DNA of 64,000 nucleotides, from assembly GCF_024643205.1 (NCBI RefSeq), contig NZ_JAMKQJ010000013.1:62001-126000 (forward strand). Direction: 5' to 3'. Origin of the DNA: Parapedobacter tibetensis. Lineage in GTDB: Bacteria > Bacteroidota > Bacteroidia > Sphingobacteriales > Sphingobacteriaceae. Within the stretch, counting starts at the first letter, position 1. Every line of letters begins with the position of its first letter. The notes beneath the pieces were generated by a model. The model was not told the origin of the DNA. It was given only the letters and a program-made list of their open reading frames with translations, and did not search any database. Of the stretch, positions 10,104 through 19,112 are shown piece after piece. Made by a program: the position numbers and the translations under genes.

Positions 10104-10997
10104 TTAAGTAACCGAAAACATTTTTGACAGCCAAATGGATATTGGAAAAAGTGACAATACCACAACCGTCAGCCCTGTCAAGCCGGCTGCGGCCACCCAA
10201 ACCGCGTTCATAAAAATTAATGCCAACACCCCATATTTCACGGATTTACGAATATCTCCGGCAGCTTGTGTTTTAATGGCTTTAAGTAAGGGCGTATAAA
10301 TCATTGCCGCGAACACTATCAAAATCGCCATACCTAGCCATCCCCCACCTTTCAGCACGCCGAAATAGGTGACAAATCCAATTACAATCGCATATAATAG
10401 TGCCGAAAATAAAAGTGGGATTTTTTTCCCACCGTGTACCTCACCCCTACTGATCGTAGTAATAGCAGCGATATATATAATCGGGATGAATGACAACATC
10501 CAAACTTGTGGTAACGCGGCGACGAATATGCTCATCCCCAGCATTAAATTCAACCCCCTGCATAACCCCATAACGATAGGGCCGGCCACGAAATGATGTT
10601 TCGCCCATTTATCGTACAACAGGCACATCAACGTAATGGAAATGGCTATGGCACAAGAAATAGCGGTTAAAAACCCAGCGGCCAGCACACCGACTGCAAA
10701 CAGCAATGAACCAAAAACCATGGCATGCTTTAGAGGCACTTTTCCACTGGGTATCGGGCGTTCAGGCCGCTCTTTGGCGTCCAGCTTCGCATCGAAAACA
10801 TCATTGAAAACAACGCCTCCACCATACAATCCGATGGTGGATACCGACAATATCGCAAGGGAAAATACCGACAGGTCCAAACCTTCTCCTTCCAAATAAA
10901 TGGTCGAAATTGCGGCTCCTGCCAAGACATCCGACACGGCCGTGACAACGTTTGCCGGACGCATCAATTGTAAATATGCTTTCCACATGCGCCTCAT
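10104..10997 (-). CDS. eboC: EboC, UbiA-like prenyltransferase
   Basis: A 297-residue integral membrane protein with about eight to nine hydrophobic helices. The first Asp-rich prenyl-diphosphate motif is visible as 'FNDVFDAKLDAKERPERP' (about residues 65-82), followed by 'IPSGKVP', both typical of UbiA enzymes; the second Asp motif region near 'LLYDKWAKH' is weaker. UbiA proteins transfer an isoprenoid chain to an aromatic acceptor in the membrane. In the ebo cluster the acceptor is unknown, but a prenylated intermediate would fit the reported role in metabolite passage to the periplasm. The gene begins 9 bp after eboB. Confidence 0.88.
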   Translation of the reverse strand: MRRMWKAYLQLMRPANVVTAVSDVLAGAAISTIYLEGEGLDLSVFSLAILSVSTIGLYGGGVVFNDVFDAKLDAKERPERPIPSGKVPLKHAMVFGSLLFAVGVLAAGFLTAISCAIAISITLMCLLYDKWAKHHFVAGPIVMGLCRGLNLMLGMSIFVAALPQVWMLSFIPIIYIAAITTISRGEVHGGKKIPLLFSALLYAIVIGFVTYFGVLKGGGWLGMAILIVFAAMIYTPLLKAIKTQAAGDIRKSVKYGVLALIFMNAVWVAAAGLTGLTVVVLSLFPISIWLSKMFSVT

Positions 10998-11006
10998 TCG
11001 CTGGCC

Positions 11007-11987
11007 TTAAGAGATAACGATGGAATCGGCATCCCTGCGGGGCTGCTGTCCTCCCCTTAAAATAGAGTTGCCTTCAAACTTCTTGCCCTGATCAATACGG
11101 TCCTTTGCATTCAACATGGCTTCGTCCAGCTGCCCGCTTTGGGAAAATGCCGCCACTGCATTTTTATAGCATACCATTTCAATAGCTTCCCTGGCTATCC
11201 CGCTCTTGACCATCAGTGCGGCAGTCTTCGGTACGGCCAACGGGTCGCTGATGCCCCAATCGGCCGCAGAATTAACCATGATCCGCTCGGGGCCATATTC
11301 CTTAACGATTTGTACCATGCGCTCATTGCCCATTTTGGTAAATGGGTAGATGGTAAACGCTGCCCAAAAGCCTTTGTCCAGCACTTCCCTGACCGTCTCT
11401 TCCGTATTATGGTCGATGATAACCATCGCCGGGTCCAATCCATGCTCAATGGCAATATCCATACTTCTGGAAGTTCCTTTGGTTTTATCCCGATGTGGGG
11501 TATGTACCTGAACCGGAAGTCCCGCTTCTTTCGCAAGTTCCAACTGTAGCCTATAATACTTTTCTTCCGCAGGGGTTTGATCGTCAAATCCAATCTCTCC
11601 AACGCCAACAACGCCTTCTTTGTAAACGAAGAAAGGAAGCAGTTCCATCACCTCTTCGGCCAATGCTTCATTATTCGCCTCCCTGGAATTCAGCCCAATG
11701 GTACAGAAGTGTTTTATCCCAAATTGAGAGGCCCTAAAGCGTTCCCAGCCAATCAGGCTGCTATAATAGTCCCTAAATGTATCGATGCCTGTACGTGGTT
11801 GGCCAACCCAAAATGCCGGTTCGATGACCGCAACCACACCAGCATCAGCCATGGCCTGATAATCATCAGTTGTCCTAGAAACCATATGGATGTGGGGATC
11901 GAAAAAACGCAATCCTTTGACCAAATCCAACTCTAATGCGACACGCTGTCCCATCAACGCCCCGTCACGATCATTATAATTACACAT
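11007..11987 (-). CDS. eboB: EboB, TatD-like metal-dependent hydrolase
   Basis: A 326-residue TIM-barrel hydrolase of the TatD/amidohydrolase group. Metal ligands are visible in order: HxH in 'FDPHIHM' near residue 31, the carboxylate in 'GVGEIGF', His in 'VQVHTPH', His in 'IIDHNTEE' and Asp in 'NSAADWG'. An alternative start at the internal Met near residue 12 cannot be excluded. There is no signal peptide. It lies 9 bp after eboA and 9 bp before eboC. TatD family members are nucleases or deacylases, but this branch is confined to ebo clusters and its substrate is unknown. Confidence 0.88.
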   Translation of the reverse strand: MCNYNDRDGALMGQRVALELDLVKGLRFFDPHIHMVSRTTDDYQAMADAGVVAVIEPAFWVGQPRTGIDTFRDYYSSLIGWERFRASQFGIKHFCTIGLNSREANNEALAEEVMELLPFFVYKEGVVGVGEIGFDDQTPAEEKYYRLQLELAKEAGLPVQVHTPHRDKTKGTSRSMDIAIEHGLDPAMVIIDHNTEETVREVLDKGFWAAFTIYPFTKMGNERMVQIVKEYGPERIMVNSAADWGISDPLAVPKTAALMVKSGIAREAIEMVCYKNAVAAFSQSGQLDEAMLNAKDRIDQGKKFEGNSILRGGQQPRRDADSIVIS

Positions 11988-11996
11988 AAATCTAAC

Positions 11997-12758
11997 TTAT
12001 GAAGTTTGTTCCATTAGCCGGTATGCCCTTGCATCCATAAACGGGGCAACCAATATCCACAACATGGGGTTTATGCTCCTTTTGGCTGCATGAAGCTCAT
12101 ATGCATAATCCACCAAAGCTTGGGCCAGTTTTTCATTATTCCGCTGTTTCAAACCTACTATGTTATGGATGTCTTCATCCGTAAAGAAGGCTTTCAACAC
12201 CAGTTGGTTCCATGCCCCTTCGTCTAAGAATTGACTCGGATAATGGTTATGGATCATGATGGCATGCCTGACAGCCCCGATATTGCTTCTTATGCCTTCC
12301 ACACACCGCAAACGCCATGCCGCTGGATAGTGATATATCGGCAAGGCTGCATAGAGCGCCACAAGTTCCTCCATTTCACCATATTTAAACAGCTGCTCAA
12401 TCAACCGCACATATCCAGCTTGATCCCTTGCGGGGATATGCATCAGCACCCAAACTCGTATCAACCTCACCAGGGTCCAATCTTTCACCAGCAATGGCAG
12501 CTGATTACGCCCGATGTTTTCTTCTTCCGCGAAGGAAATATATAAATCTTTATCGATGGATCTGATGTTTCTCGGAATCGTGGTAAATATCCTAGCCACC
12601 AGCTGCGGTTGGGGATCGGCGATATCATTCAGGTTATTAAGCAACCATTTCCATTCCGTACCATTAATATGCTGCTCAATCCGGTTGGCTATCAATCCGA
12701 AATGCTCACTATGCGCTATAGAAAGAGTATCTTTCAAGTGGTTATCGCTATCATTCAT
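11997..12758 (-). CDS. eboA: EboA family protein, first gene of the ebo operon
   Basis: A 253-residue, largely helical protein without signal peptide or known catalytic motif. It matches the EboA family in length, in the mid-protein 'LIRVWVLMHIP' stretch and in the C-terminal 'INPMLWILVAPFMD' box. It starts at the ATG at 12758, and the five following ebo genes are spaced by 1 to 13 bp, so it heads the transcript. Function is unknown; in cyanobacteria, ebo genes are required for export of an indole-phenol precursor. The identification also rests on synteny with eboB-F. Confidence 0.85.
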   Translation of the reverse strand: MNDSDNHLKDTLSIAHSEHFGLIANRIEQHINGTEWKWLLNNLNDIADPQPQLVARIFTTIPRNIRSIDKDLYISFAEEENIGRNQLPLLVKDWTLVRLIRVWVLMHIPARDQAGYVRLIEQLFKYGEMEELVALYAALPIYHYPAAWRLRCVEGIRSNIGAVRHAIMIHNHYPSQFLDEGAWNQLVLKAFFTDEDIHNIVGLKQRNNEKLAQALVDYAYELHAAKRSINPMLWILVAPFMDARAYRLMEQTS

Positions 12759-12850
12759 GGTCTTTCAACCACTAAGGGGTTTCAACTGTATGTTTCTGGA
12801 GGGTATTTTCATCGGTGTACCAAGGCACACCTGAAATCCTATCAAGCCTT

Positions 12851-12897
12851 CAAACTTAGATAAATTCGCTTTTATATGCAATAAAATCGCATTTTAT
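12851..12897 (-). promoter_or_regulatory. Predicted ebo promoter with overlapping dyad
   Basis: On the minus strand a TAAGTTTG at 12858-12851 matches the Bacteroidota -7 consensus TAnnTTTG. An ATTG lies 20 bp upstream (12882-12879), close to the -33 TTTG consensus. A perfect dyad ATAAAAT-CGC-ATTTTAT (12881-12897) overlaps the -33 box and sits in a larger A+T-rich near-palindrome, so a repressor or activator could bind there. The predicted leader is about 85 nt before eboA. This is a motif match only. Confidence 0.4.
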
Positions 12898-13039
12898 ATA
12901 AAAGTGAAGTTATTCGTTATTGTCTATTCTCATAGGTACTCATGAATGCTACGCAGTTATTGGCCTCTCCTCTGCCGCTAAAAGACAGCTTTTATAGAGG
13001 AAATTTACAATTTTTCTCGTCACCGTCAACCACTTCACT

Positions 13040-14317
13040 TCATTGTATGATGTTTACAGTTACTTCAGCAGCCAATTGTTCGGCCAAATTCACGATGTAT
13101 TGTTCAAAACCCTCAGCTTCCAAGAAGGCTTGGTCTGCTAATTCCCATCCAGCCACGGAATAGTATGCTACTGGTTTTCCATCGGATATATCCAATTGAG
13201 CCATATAGCTATTCGTTAAGGGTCCCTGGCTAGGGGCTTCTATATAACCCTGGTACAATGCTTTGGGCACAATAAGCCCCAGGCCAAGACGCCATTCTTT
13301 TTCGTAAGTCTGCCAATCATGCGTATACAATACAACCCACTCGTCGGCAACGGTGATTTCTTTCGGCTTTTCCGCTGTATGGATATTCACCAATCCTACC
13401 AGTAACGTTTCATCACCTTGCAATTCCTCAATGGATACCGAGTTTTTATACGCGTACATGCCTGGCCAGATGGATACCTGCTCACGCACATGATACATAC
13501 GCTCGCTTGCTGCCCAATTTTCATATTTAAAATCCATTGAAGAACGTAAAGGGCCATCAGCTGTAATGTGAAATATCGTACGCTCGACATTGTTGACCGA
13601 GTCATTTACGGTAACCCCTAAACGGCAAAACTCATCCCCTATTTTCAACGCCACTCCTCCAAGGCCTACCGAATTGCCTACAGCAAGGATGTCTCTCCCC
13701 CAATCCGCCATCACATGATAATTGTCTTCCACAGCTCTGGATGAAGTAAGCCCGACATTCGAGGGGCTCAGATAAGCCACCTTTTTACCAAAGACATCCT
13801 TTGCATTGCGACCATCAAGATAATGCCTGAATCCGACCTTGTCGTTTTCCCAGGAAGGGCCATCGGTCTGATAAGGTTGATATCCGATACTCAGGGGCAA
13901 TTGATCTGCATATAATGTATCGCCGAGCTTTGGCTCCACGGGAGACGTCCCCGAATCTCTTTTGCCGAAACGGACTGATGTCCGCTTTTCGTACGCCATG
14001 GAATCGTCGGTATGTTTCAGCGTTACCGTTATTTCTCCTTGGGAAGGCATATCCACCAAAAAGAACAATTCATCCCATTCGCCATCACCGTTCATATCGT
14101 CCGTTTGGGAGGGGATGGTATCGCCTTGAGCATTCAATACTAATGGGAATCGACCATCGCCCTCATCTGTCGTTAAAGCTGTCCTTTTTACAGCGATTGC
14201 TTTACCCGATAAGTCGATATCAGCTGTATTTTTCAGCGTTATGGCAATTCCTTTATCACTCCGATTGCAGGAAAACAAGAGCATGGAGACCAGCGTAATC
14301 ATTAACGTATTTTTCAT
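13040..14317 (-). CDS. DUF4861 family lipoprotein
   Basis: Start chosen at the ATG at 14317, which gives a short basic N-terminus, hydrophobic core and lipobox 'MLLFSCNRS'; a start at 14335 adds six residues. The body matches the DUF4861 family, beta-rich proteins commonly placed in pectin and rhamnogalacturonan utilisation loci; the DNGEWDE-type segment 'MNGDGEWDELFFLVD' is typical. It lies 87 bp after the GH106 gene and is the last gene of PUL-1. No catalytic role can be assigned from the sequence; a periplasmic or outer-membrane accessory role in glycan handling is inferred. Confidence 0.75.
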   Translation of the reverse strand: MKNTLMITLVSMLLFSCNRSDKGIAITLKNTADIDLSGKAIAVKRTALTTDEGDGRFPLVLNAQGDTIPSQTDDMNGDGEWDELFFLVDMPSQGEITVTLKHTDDSMAYEKRTSVRFGKRDSGTSPVEPKLGDTLYADQLPLSIGYQPYQTDGPSWENDKVGFRHYLDGRNAKDVFGKKVAYLSPSNVGLTSSRAVEDNYHVMADWGRDILAVGNSVGLGGVALKIGDEFCRLGVTVNDSVNNVERTIFHITADGPLRSSMDFKYENWAASERMYHVREQVSIWPGMYAYKNSVSIEELQGDETLLVGLVNIHTAEKPKEITVADEWVVLYTHDWQTYEKEWRLGLGLIVPKALYQGYIEAPSQGPLTNSYMAQLDISDGKPVAYYSVAGWELADQAFLEAEGFEQYIVNLAEQLAAEVTVNIIQ

Positions 14318-14404
14318 CCGCGTGATTTGTAGCATGATTTGTATTTAAACTTCCATCAAAATTATACATTTTCAATGACGGTTTATAACCGATGGATCCC
14401 TTTT

Positions 14405-17296
14405 CTAAGGAGCACTACGTTTATACCCCAACACCACCGGTCCAATCAACCCAGATTCCAGTAACTCCCAATCATCTTTTATGGTGATGTTGGTTTGGGT
14501 ATAGCGCTTTTCCACAGGCTGGCCACGGTCGCCCACCAACCGGTTCCGCCAACTATTGACTACTTCCACCTCAAGTACATGATCGCCCTCCACCAGTTCG
14601 TCCACCACCACCCGGTAGGGAGGTGTCCACAATACGCCCAAGTCCTCGCCGTTCAGCCAGACACGGGCTATCCCTACGTCAACGACCTTACCTAAATCTA
14701 TCCAAAGCTGTTTCGGCGTTTTTCCATCATAATGGAACGATTTCAGATACTTCGCCGTTCCCGAATAGTATCGAATACCCGGATCGGGATGGCCTGTCCA
14801 ATCCATCAATTCCTGAAATTCCGCTTCGGAAGGCGCTCCCCATCGTTCATCAAAACGCACTTTCCAAGTACCATCCAAGGTATCCACGGGGATGAACGCC
14901 GCAATATTGGCGGATCCTTGACCTTGTTGATCCGTTGGGATATCCTGCCTGAACATTACAAACCACGATCCCATCGGATCGAAATGCACTGGAACCTTGG
15001 TAAGCCCACCCACCTGTTGGTACGCACGTGCAGGCTTAATTTCGCCGGATACTGGATTCCAAAACTCCGGCAATTTTCCGGTTATGCGGAAGGATACCAC
15101 AGCATCACAAGCCTGCTTGTTTTGGCTGCTCAGGAAATAGTACGACTCCTCATCGTCATTGCGGACATGGTGTATGTAATCAAAATGGAGGGAGGTGTCC
15201 GAAAGCTGTTCGAAACGGCAATCCGGCTGTATGCCCCGCTCCAACAACAACTCACGTGCGGTATAACCCCAAGCTACGGAACCCACCCCCACTTTGCGCT
15301 TCCCTTTGGTAGTAGACGCTTCTCCCCAAAGTGCCGTTGCCATTCGTTTCACTTCATGTTCCGAATCGGGATGATGCATCAGGCTGACCGTTTTGAGGGG
15401 CTTCGGGCCAAGAATTGCCGCACCGGCATTCACCAGTTCGGTGACCTTCCGAAGCGCAGCTAAAGACAGTACCGCATGATCCGGAAGTACCAAAACCCGA
15501 TATCGCATGCCATGTGGCAGGGTAAGCCATCCATCCACCATTTGAAGCGACATCAAACGATCCTCATTGATGAGGTCGTAATCAAAGTCAGGCAATGCGC
15601 CCGCCGGGTCGCTCGCTTTCAGCGTGCCGATGTTGGGCACATGATCGCCATAGTAATAAAGCACATCGGCCTGAAAACGACCGTGCTGCATCATATACTG
15701 AATCCTGGCCATGTAGTCAAAAAAAGCTCCAGCGTGCTCCCACCAGGTAATGTTAGGGTTGATATGCGTGCCCGCAAAATACTCCTGGCCCGGGATCCCC
15801 ATCTCAGTGGGAGAGTTAGTAAACGTATGCAGGAAAGCCAGGTTCAGTCCGGCGCACACCTCGTGGTCAAAGCTGGGTTTCATATCCTCCCAGATCACGT
15901 CATCCCAGTGGTGCCCAATGGTGGTAAAACTCTCAGCCCCTACCAGCTTTTTATCGTAGATATGCGCTGCGCTGGAAGCCTGCTTCACAAAAAAGCGCTT
16001 TTCGGGAGTAGGTCGGTGTCCGGATGGCGACCAGAACTCACTCATCATCAACTCGCTGTATCCATAATTCATTAACCCGTCAAACGGCCCGGCATGCGGT
16101 CCGGCCGATTCAGGCTGAATACCCATTCCATATTCGGCTGCTTTCTCAGCGAAAACCCGGTAATGATTATCCGAGATACAGTCGCCGATGGTCTTGCGAA
16201 AATCTGCCAGGAAACGATTGCTCGTCTCCCGGTTGCCAATGATCTTTCCGGCAACGACCGGCAGGTAAGGGAACAGATCGTACCCCCTCTTGGCTCGGAA
16301 CTCTTCCCGGAAATTTTCGGTCCAATTGACCCCGCCCAACTCCCAGCTGTCGGTCTGCAAGTAACGGACGGTCGTTCCCGCCAGGGTGTCGATGCTTTCC
16401 AGCAGAGGTAGCACATGGGTATCCCAATAACGCGTAAAATGCTTCCGGCTCATGTAATCCAGCACCAGGCCCTGCCATTTGCCGCTGGAAGTGGATACGT
16501 GCGAGCCATTATTCGTATATCCGAAACGCATCACGACCCATTTTCCTTCCGGCACTTCCCAACGTAAAACGCCTTGTTCATCCATGTACGGTGTCAGGTC
16601 GATGATCTCCGCGGCTCCGGCATGTATTTTCCCGTCTTCCGAGTTTGTATCATCAAGCAGGTACCGGGTATCCGAAGCCGAAAAGGCCGCCTCAACAAAA
16701 GCAGCCTTGACCTTTAGATCACTGACCGGTTTTATCCCTGCGGTATCCCGGTAAGGGAAAGCCAGCACGGCAAAATCCTGATAAAAACCGATTCGGTGAG
16801 GCGGTAAGGGCAGCTTGTGTTCATCATGCCGACCGCCCGACACAACGGTCTCTGACCAAGTCAGGTGCTTGGCCGACTCCTGCGGAGTCACATCCGGGCC
16901 GCCCAGGTTCCACCCGCTTTGGATACTCAGGCTCAGCACCAGACCCAGACGGTGGGCTTCTTTTACGGCATGCCGGTAAAGCTCCTGCCATTCGGGGCTA
17001 CCGAACATCGGGCCCTCAGGCACCTGTGCATTCCCCCGCTGGTCGGCCCCGCCGGCATCAAAGATACAGGCCCCGCTGAATCCTTTGGCTTTCATCTCCT
17101 CCAGATCTCGGGTAATGGACACTTTGGTCACATTCCCGTTCAACCACCACCACCAGCAGCGGATGCCAAATTCAGGGATCGGTTCCCCAAACAACTCCTC
17201 CGACAGCCCAGCTCCCCGGGAATCCATGTCCGGATTTTGCTGACAAGCCGCCAGCAAACCCACCAGACTTATAAAAACAACTTTCAGGTAAGACAT
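14405..17296 (-). CDS. GH106 alpha-L-rhamnosidase, lipoprotein
   Basis: A 963-residue protein with lipobox 'LVGLLAACQQN'. The N-terminal TIM-barrel-like region carries GH106 hallmarks 'CWWWWLNGNVTKVSITRDL', 'GFSGACIFDAGG' and 'LSIQSGWNLGG'. Candidate catalytic acids lie near 'QTDSWELGGVNW' and 'GAESFTT'. The C-terminus is a beta-sandwich with 'ARVWLNGEDLGVLWTPPY', a galactose-binding-like module usual in these enzymes. GH106 members cleave alpha-L-rhamnosides, including side chains of rhamnogalacturonans. It follows the SusD gene by 1 bp, so it is part of the PUL-1 operon and its substrate is probably the glycan bound by that SusCD pair. Confidence 0.87.
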   Translation of the reverse strand: MSYLKVVFISLVGLLAACQQNPDMDSRGAGLSEELFGEPIPEFGIRCWWWWLNGNVTKVSITRDLEEMKAKGFSGACIFDAGGADQRGNAQVPEGPMFGSPEWQELYRHAVKEAHRLGLVLSLSIQSGWNLGGPDVTPQESAKHLTWSETVVSGGRHDEHKLPLPPHRIGFYQDFAVLAFPYRDTAGIKPVSDLKVKAAFVEAAFSASDTRYLLDDTNSEDGKIHAGAAEIIDLTPYMDEQGVLRWEVPEGKWVVMRFGYTNNGSHVSTSSGKWQGLVLDYMSRKHFTRYWDTHVLPLLESIDTLAGTTVRYLQTDSWELGGVNWTENFREEFRAKRGYDLFPYLPVVAGKIIGNRETSNRFLADFRKTIGDCISDNHYRVFAEKAAEYGMGIQPESAGPHAGPFDGLMNYGYSELMMSEFWSPSGHRPTPEKRFFVKQASSAAHIYDKKLVGAESFTTIGHHWDDVIWEDMKPSFDHEVCAGLNLAFLHTFTNSPTEMGIPGQEYFAGTHINPNITWWEHAGAFFDYMARIQYMMQHGRFQADVLYYYGDHVPNIGTLKASDPAGALPDFDYDLINEDRLMSLQMVDGWLTLPHGMRYRVLVLPDHAVLSLAALRKVTELVNAGAAILGPKPLKTVSLMHHPDSEHEVKRMATALWGEASTTKGKRKVGVGSVAWGYTARELLLERGIQPDCRFEQLSDTSLHFDYIHHVRNDDEESYYFLSSQNKQACDAVVSFRITGKLPEFWNPVSGEIKPARAYQQVGGLTKVPVHFDPMGSWFVMFRQDIPTDQQGQGSANIAAFIPVDTLDGTWKVRFDERWGAPSEAEFQELMDWTGHPDPGIRYYSGTAKYLKSFHYDGKTPKQLWIDLGKVVDVGIARVWLNGEDLGVLWTPPYRVVVDELVEGDHVLEVEVVNSWRNRLVGDRGQPVEKRYTQTNITIKDDWELLESGLIGPVVLGYKRSAP

Positions 17297-17297
17297 A

Positions 17298-19091
17298 TTA
17301 TCGATTCTCCCATCCGGGGTTTTGGTCCAATTTTACATCCTTATTCGTATCGATCACCGTTTGCGGAATAGGCCAAAGATTATAATTGAACGTCAGGGTA
17401 GCCTTTGTTTCAGGCCAATAAGCGTATTCGCGGATACGGTCTACCGCGATCGTGCCCCCCATACGAAGCAGGGTATTCCAGCGGCATTCTTCATAAACCA
17501 GTTCCCGCGCCCGTTCATCAAGGATCAAATTAAACGCATCGTCCACATCGGCTGCACTAACCAGGTAATCGCATTCCGCACGTTCCCGCAATAAATTGAT
17601 ATCTGCCGCAGCGCCGGCTTTATCGCCCATCCGTTGCTTAGCTTCTGCCCTGAGCAGGATGGTTTCAGGCAGGCGAATGATATAGTCATCGCGAAAAAGG
17701 TTGCTTCTATTCTGCCCCTCATCCAGCCCGGTGTACTTATCGGTTGCGATCTTGCAGGAAACCGGATAACAAAGGCTACGGTTATTCATATCGGTTGTGG
17801 CGTCTCCACTCCCGTTATACATCACCTCCCAGGGAACCGGCTTCAAATAGTAAGGCGAACTGGGTACATTTCCTTTGAATCTTCTGCGGAAAACAATATC
17901 TGAATTGCGTAGGTCATCAGCCCATTTACCCTCATAAATAATATCACGGGTATACATGGTAGGCATGATAGAAGAAATACCCCTTCCGCCCACGTCTTCC
18001 AGCGTGCCAACCATATGATCTTTGGCGGCATCGCGGAAAACAGGACCGAAGGAACGGGAATAAGTCAGTACTGATTTGCCGTCTTCTGCTTTAAAAGCGT
18101 CATAATCGACCTGTAAAGCCCAAATGCATTCCCTGTTGCCGTCCTGATAATTGACACTCCCTTCCTGGAACAAGTCCCAGTAATGATTGGGGGTCAGTCG
18201 CAAGGTATCTACTTTTTCGCTTTCCCTGAAAATGCCGTTATTATAGATATCGATCACGGCCTCCTGCTCCTCAGCGCGCCCGCCAAAGCGGGTGTTCATC
18301 AGGGAATATGTCCCCCCATCGATTACCTCGTTTGCATAACTGATAGATTTCAGGAACGCAGCCTGGGCATCCCCGCCTTCATCAGCAAGGTGAGTGCCCA
18401 AGGCCAGATACAGTTCACACAGGTTGTGCTGGGCCACCCCCCGTACCAGTCGCCCGCCCGCACCGGTTGTTTCAGGCAAGTCATCCAAGACCGCCTCCAG
18501 TTCGTCGATAGCAAACTGGTAGGTCTCCGTGCGGCTGGCCCGTTCATAATCGTAACGCGGCACAGTGGTGACTTCGGTGACAATCGGCACACCCCCGAAA
18601 AGTTCGCCCAAATTGCGGTAGGCAAAAGCGCGGAAAAACCTGGCCTGAGCCAAGACATGGGCCTTTTCTTCTGCCGAAGACCAGCTGATCTGCGGCAGAT
18701 CCGCCGCATAGATAGCGAGGTTCGCACGGGAAATCACATAGTACCAGGTGGTATAGATCTCATAAAAAGCCTCCGTGTTGGTGTTGATTGTTCCGTAATC
18801 GCTAAAGGTCCCACCCCGCCTGATGCTAGCCACATCATACATATCGGTGCCTTTGCCGCGGAAAACACGGATCCAGTCATCGCCATCTGGAGCAGCCCAT
18901 ATATCCCGCATATGCGAATAGAGCGATACCAGTACCTGATCAACCTGGGCAGCCGTTGAAAATGCATTATCCACCGTGTAAAATGTGGGCGGCTCTTCGG
19001 TTAAAAAGTCCATATCCGATTTGCATCCTGCCATCATCAAAAAAACCAACAATAACCCGGTAATGTGTTTATTATGGAATAATCTGTTCAT
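17298..19091 (-). CDS. RagB/SusD family outer-membrane lipoprotein (PUL-1)
   Basis: The first in-frame ATG is at 19091 ('MNRLFHNKHITG'); a TTG two codons upstream is less likely. A signal peptide with lipobox 'FLMMAGCKSD' leads into a SusD fold: TPR-like helices ('AQARFFRAFAYRNLGELFGG') and the typical C-terminus with 'ELVYEECRWNTLLRMG' and 'LWPIPQTVIDTN'. SusD proteins cap the SusC channel on the cell surface and bind the incoming glycan. The gene starts 21 bp after its SusC partner and is followed at once by a GH106 gene. Confidence 0.93.
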   Translation of the reverse strand: MNRLFHNKHITGLLLVFLMMAGCKSDMDFLTEEPPTFYTVDNAFSTAAQVDQVLVSLYSHMRDIWAAPDGDDWIRVFRGKGTDMYDVASIRRGGTFSDYGTINTNTEAFYEIYTTWYYVISRANLAIYAADLPQISWSSAEEKAHVLAQARFFRAFAYRNLGELFGGVPIVTEVTTVPRYDYERASRTETYQFAIDELEAVLDDLPETTGAGGRLVRGVAQHNLCELYLALGTHLADEGGDAQAAFLKSISYANEVIDGGTYSLMNTRFGGRAEEQEAVIDIYNNGIFRESEKVDTLRLTPNHYWDLFQEGSVNYQDGNRECIWALQVDYDAFKAEDGKSVLTYSRSFGPVFRDAAKDHMVGTLEDVGGRGISSIMPTMYTRDIIYEGKWADDLRNSDIVFRRRFKGNVPSSPYYLKPVPWEVMYNGSGDATTDMNNRSLCYPVSCKIATDKYTGLDEGQNRSNLFRDDYIIRLPETILLRAEAKQRMGDKAGAAADINLLRERAECDYLVSAADVDDAFNLILDERARELVYEECRWNTLLRMGGTIAVDRIREYAYWPETKATLTFNYNLWPIPQTVIDTNKDVKLDQNPGWENR

Positions 19092-19112
19092 GATCAATCT
19101 ATTTAAATCTAA

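Noticed and set aside
14732..15463. Plus-strand 243-codon open frame opposite the GH106 gene
   Set aside because: Antisense shadow of a gene with clear GH106 motifs; no signal or family features.
18183..18959. Plus-strand 258-codon open frame opposite the PUL-1 SusD gene
   Set aside because: Antisense shadow of a firm SusD gene in a G+C-rich stretch, where long false frames are common.
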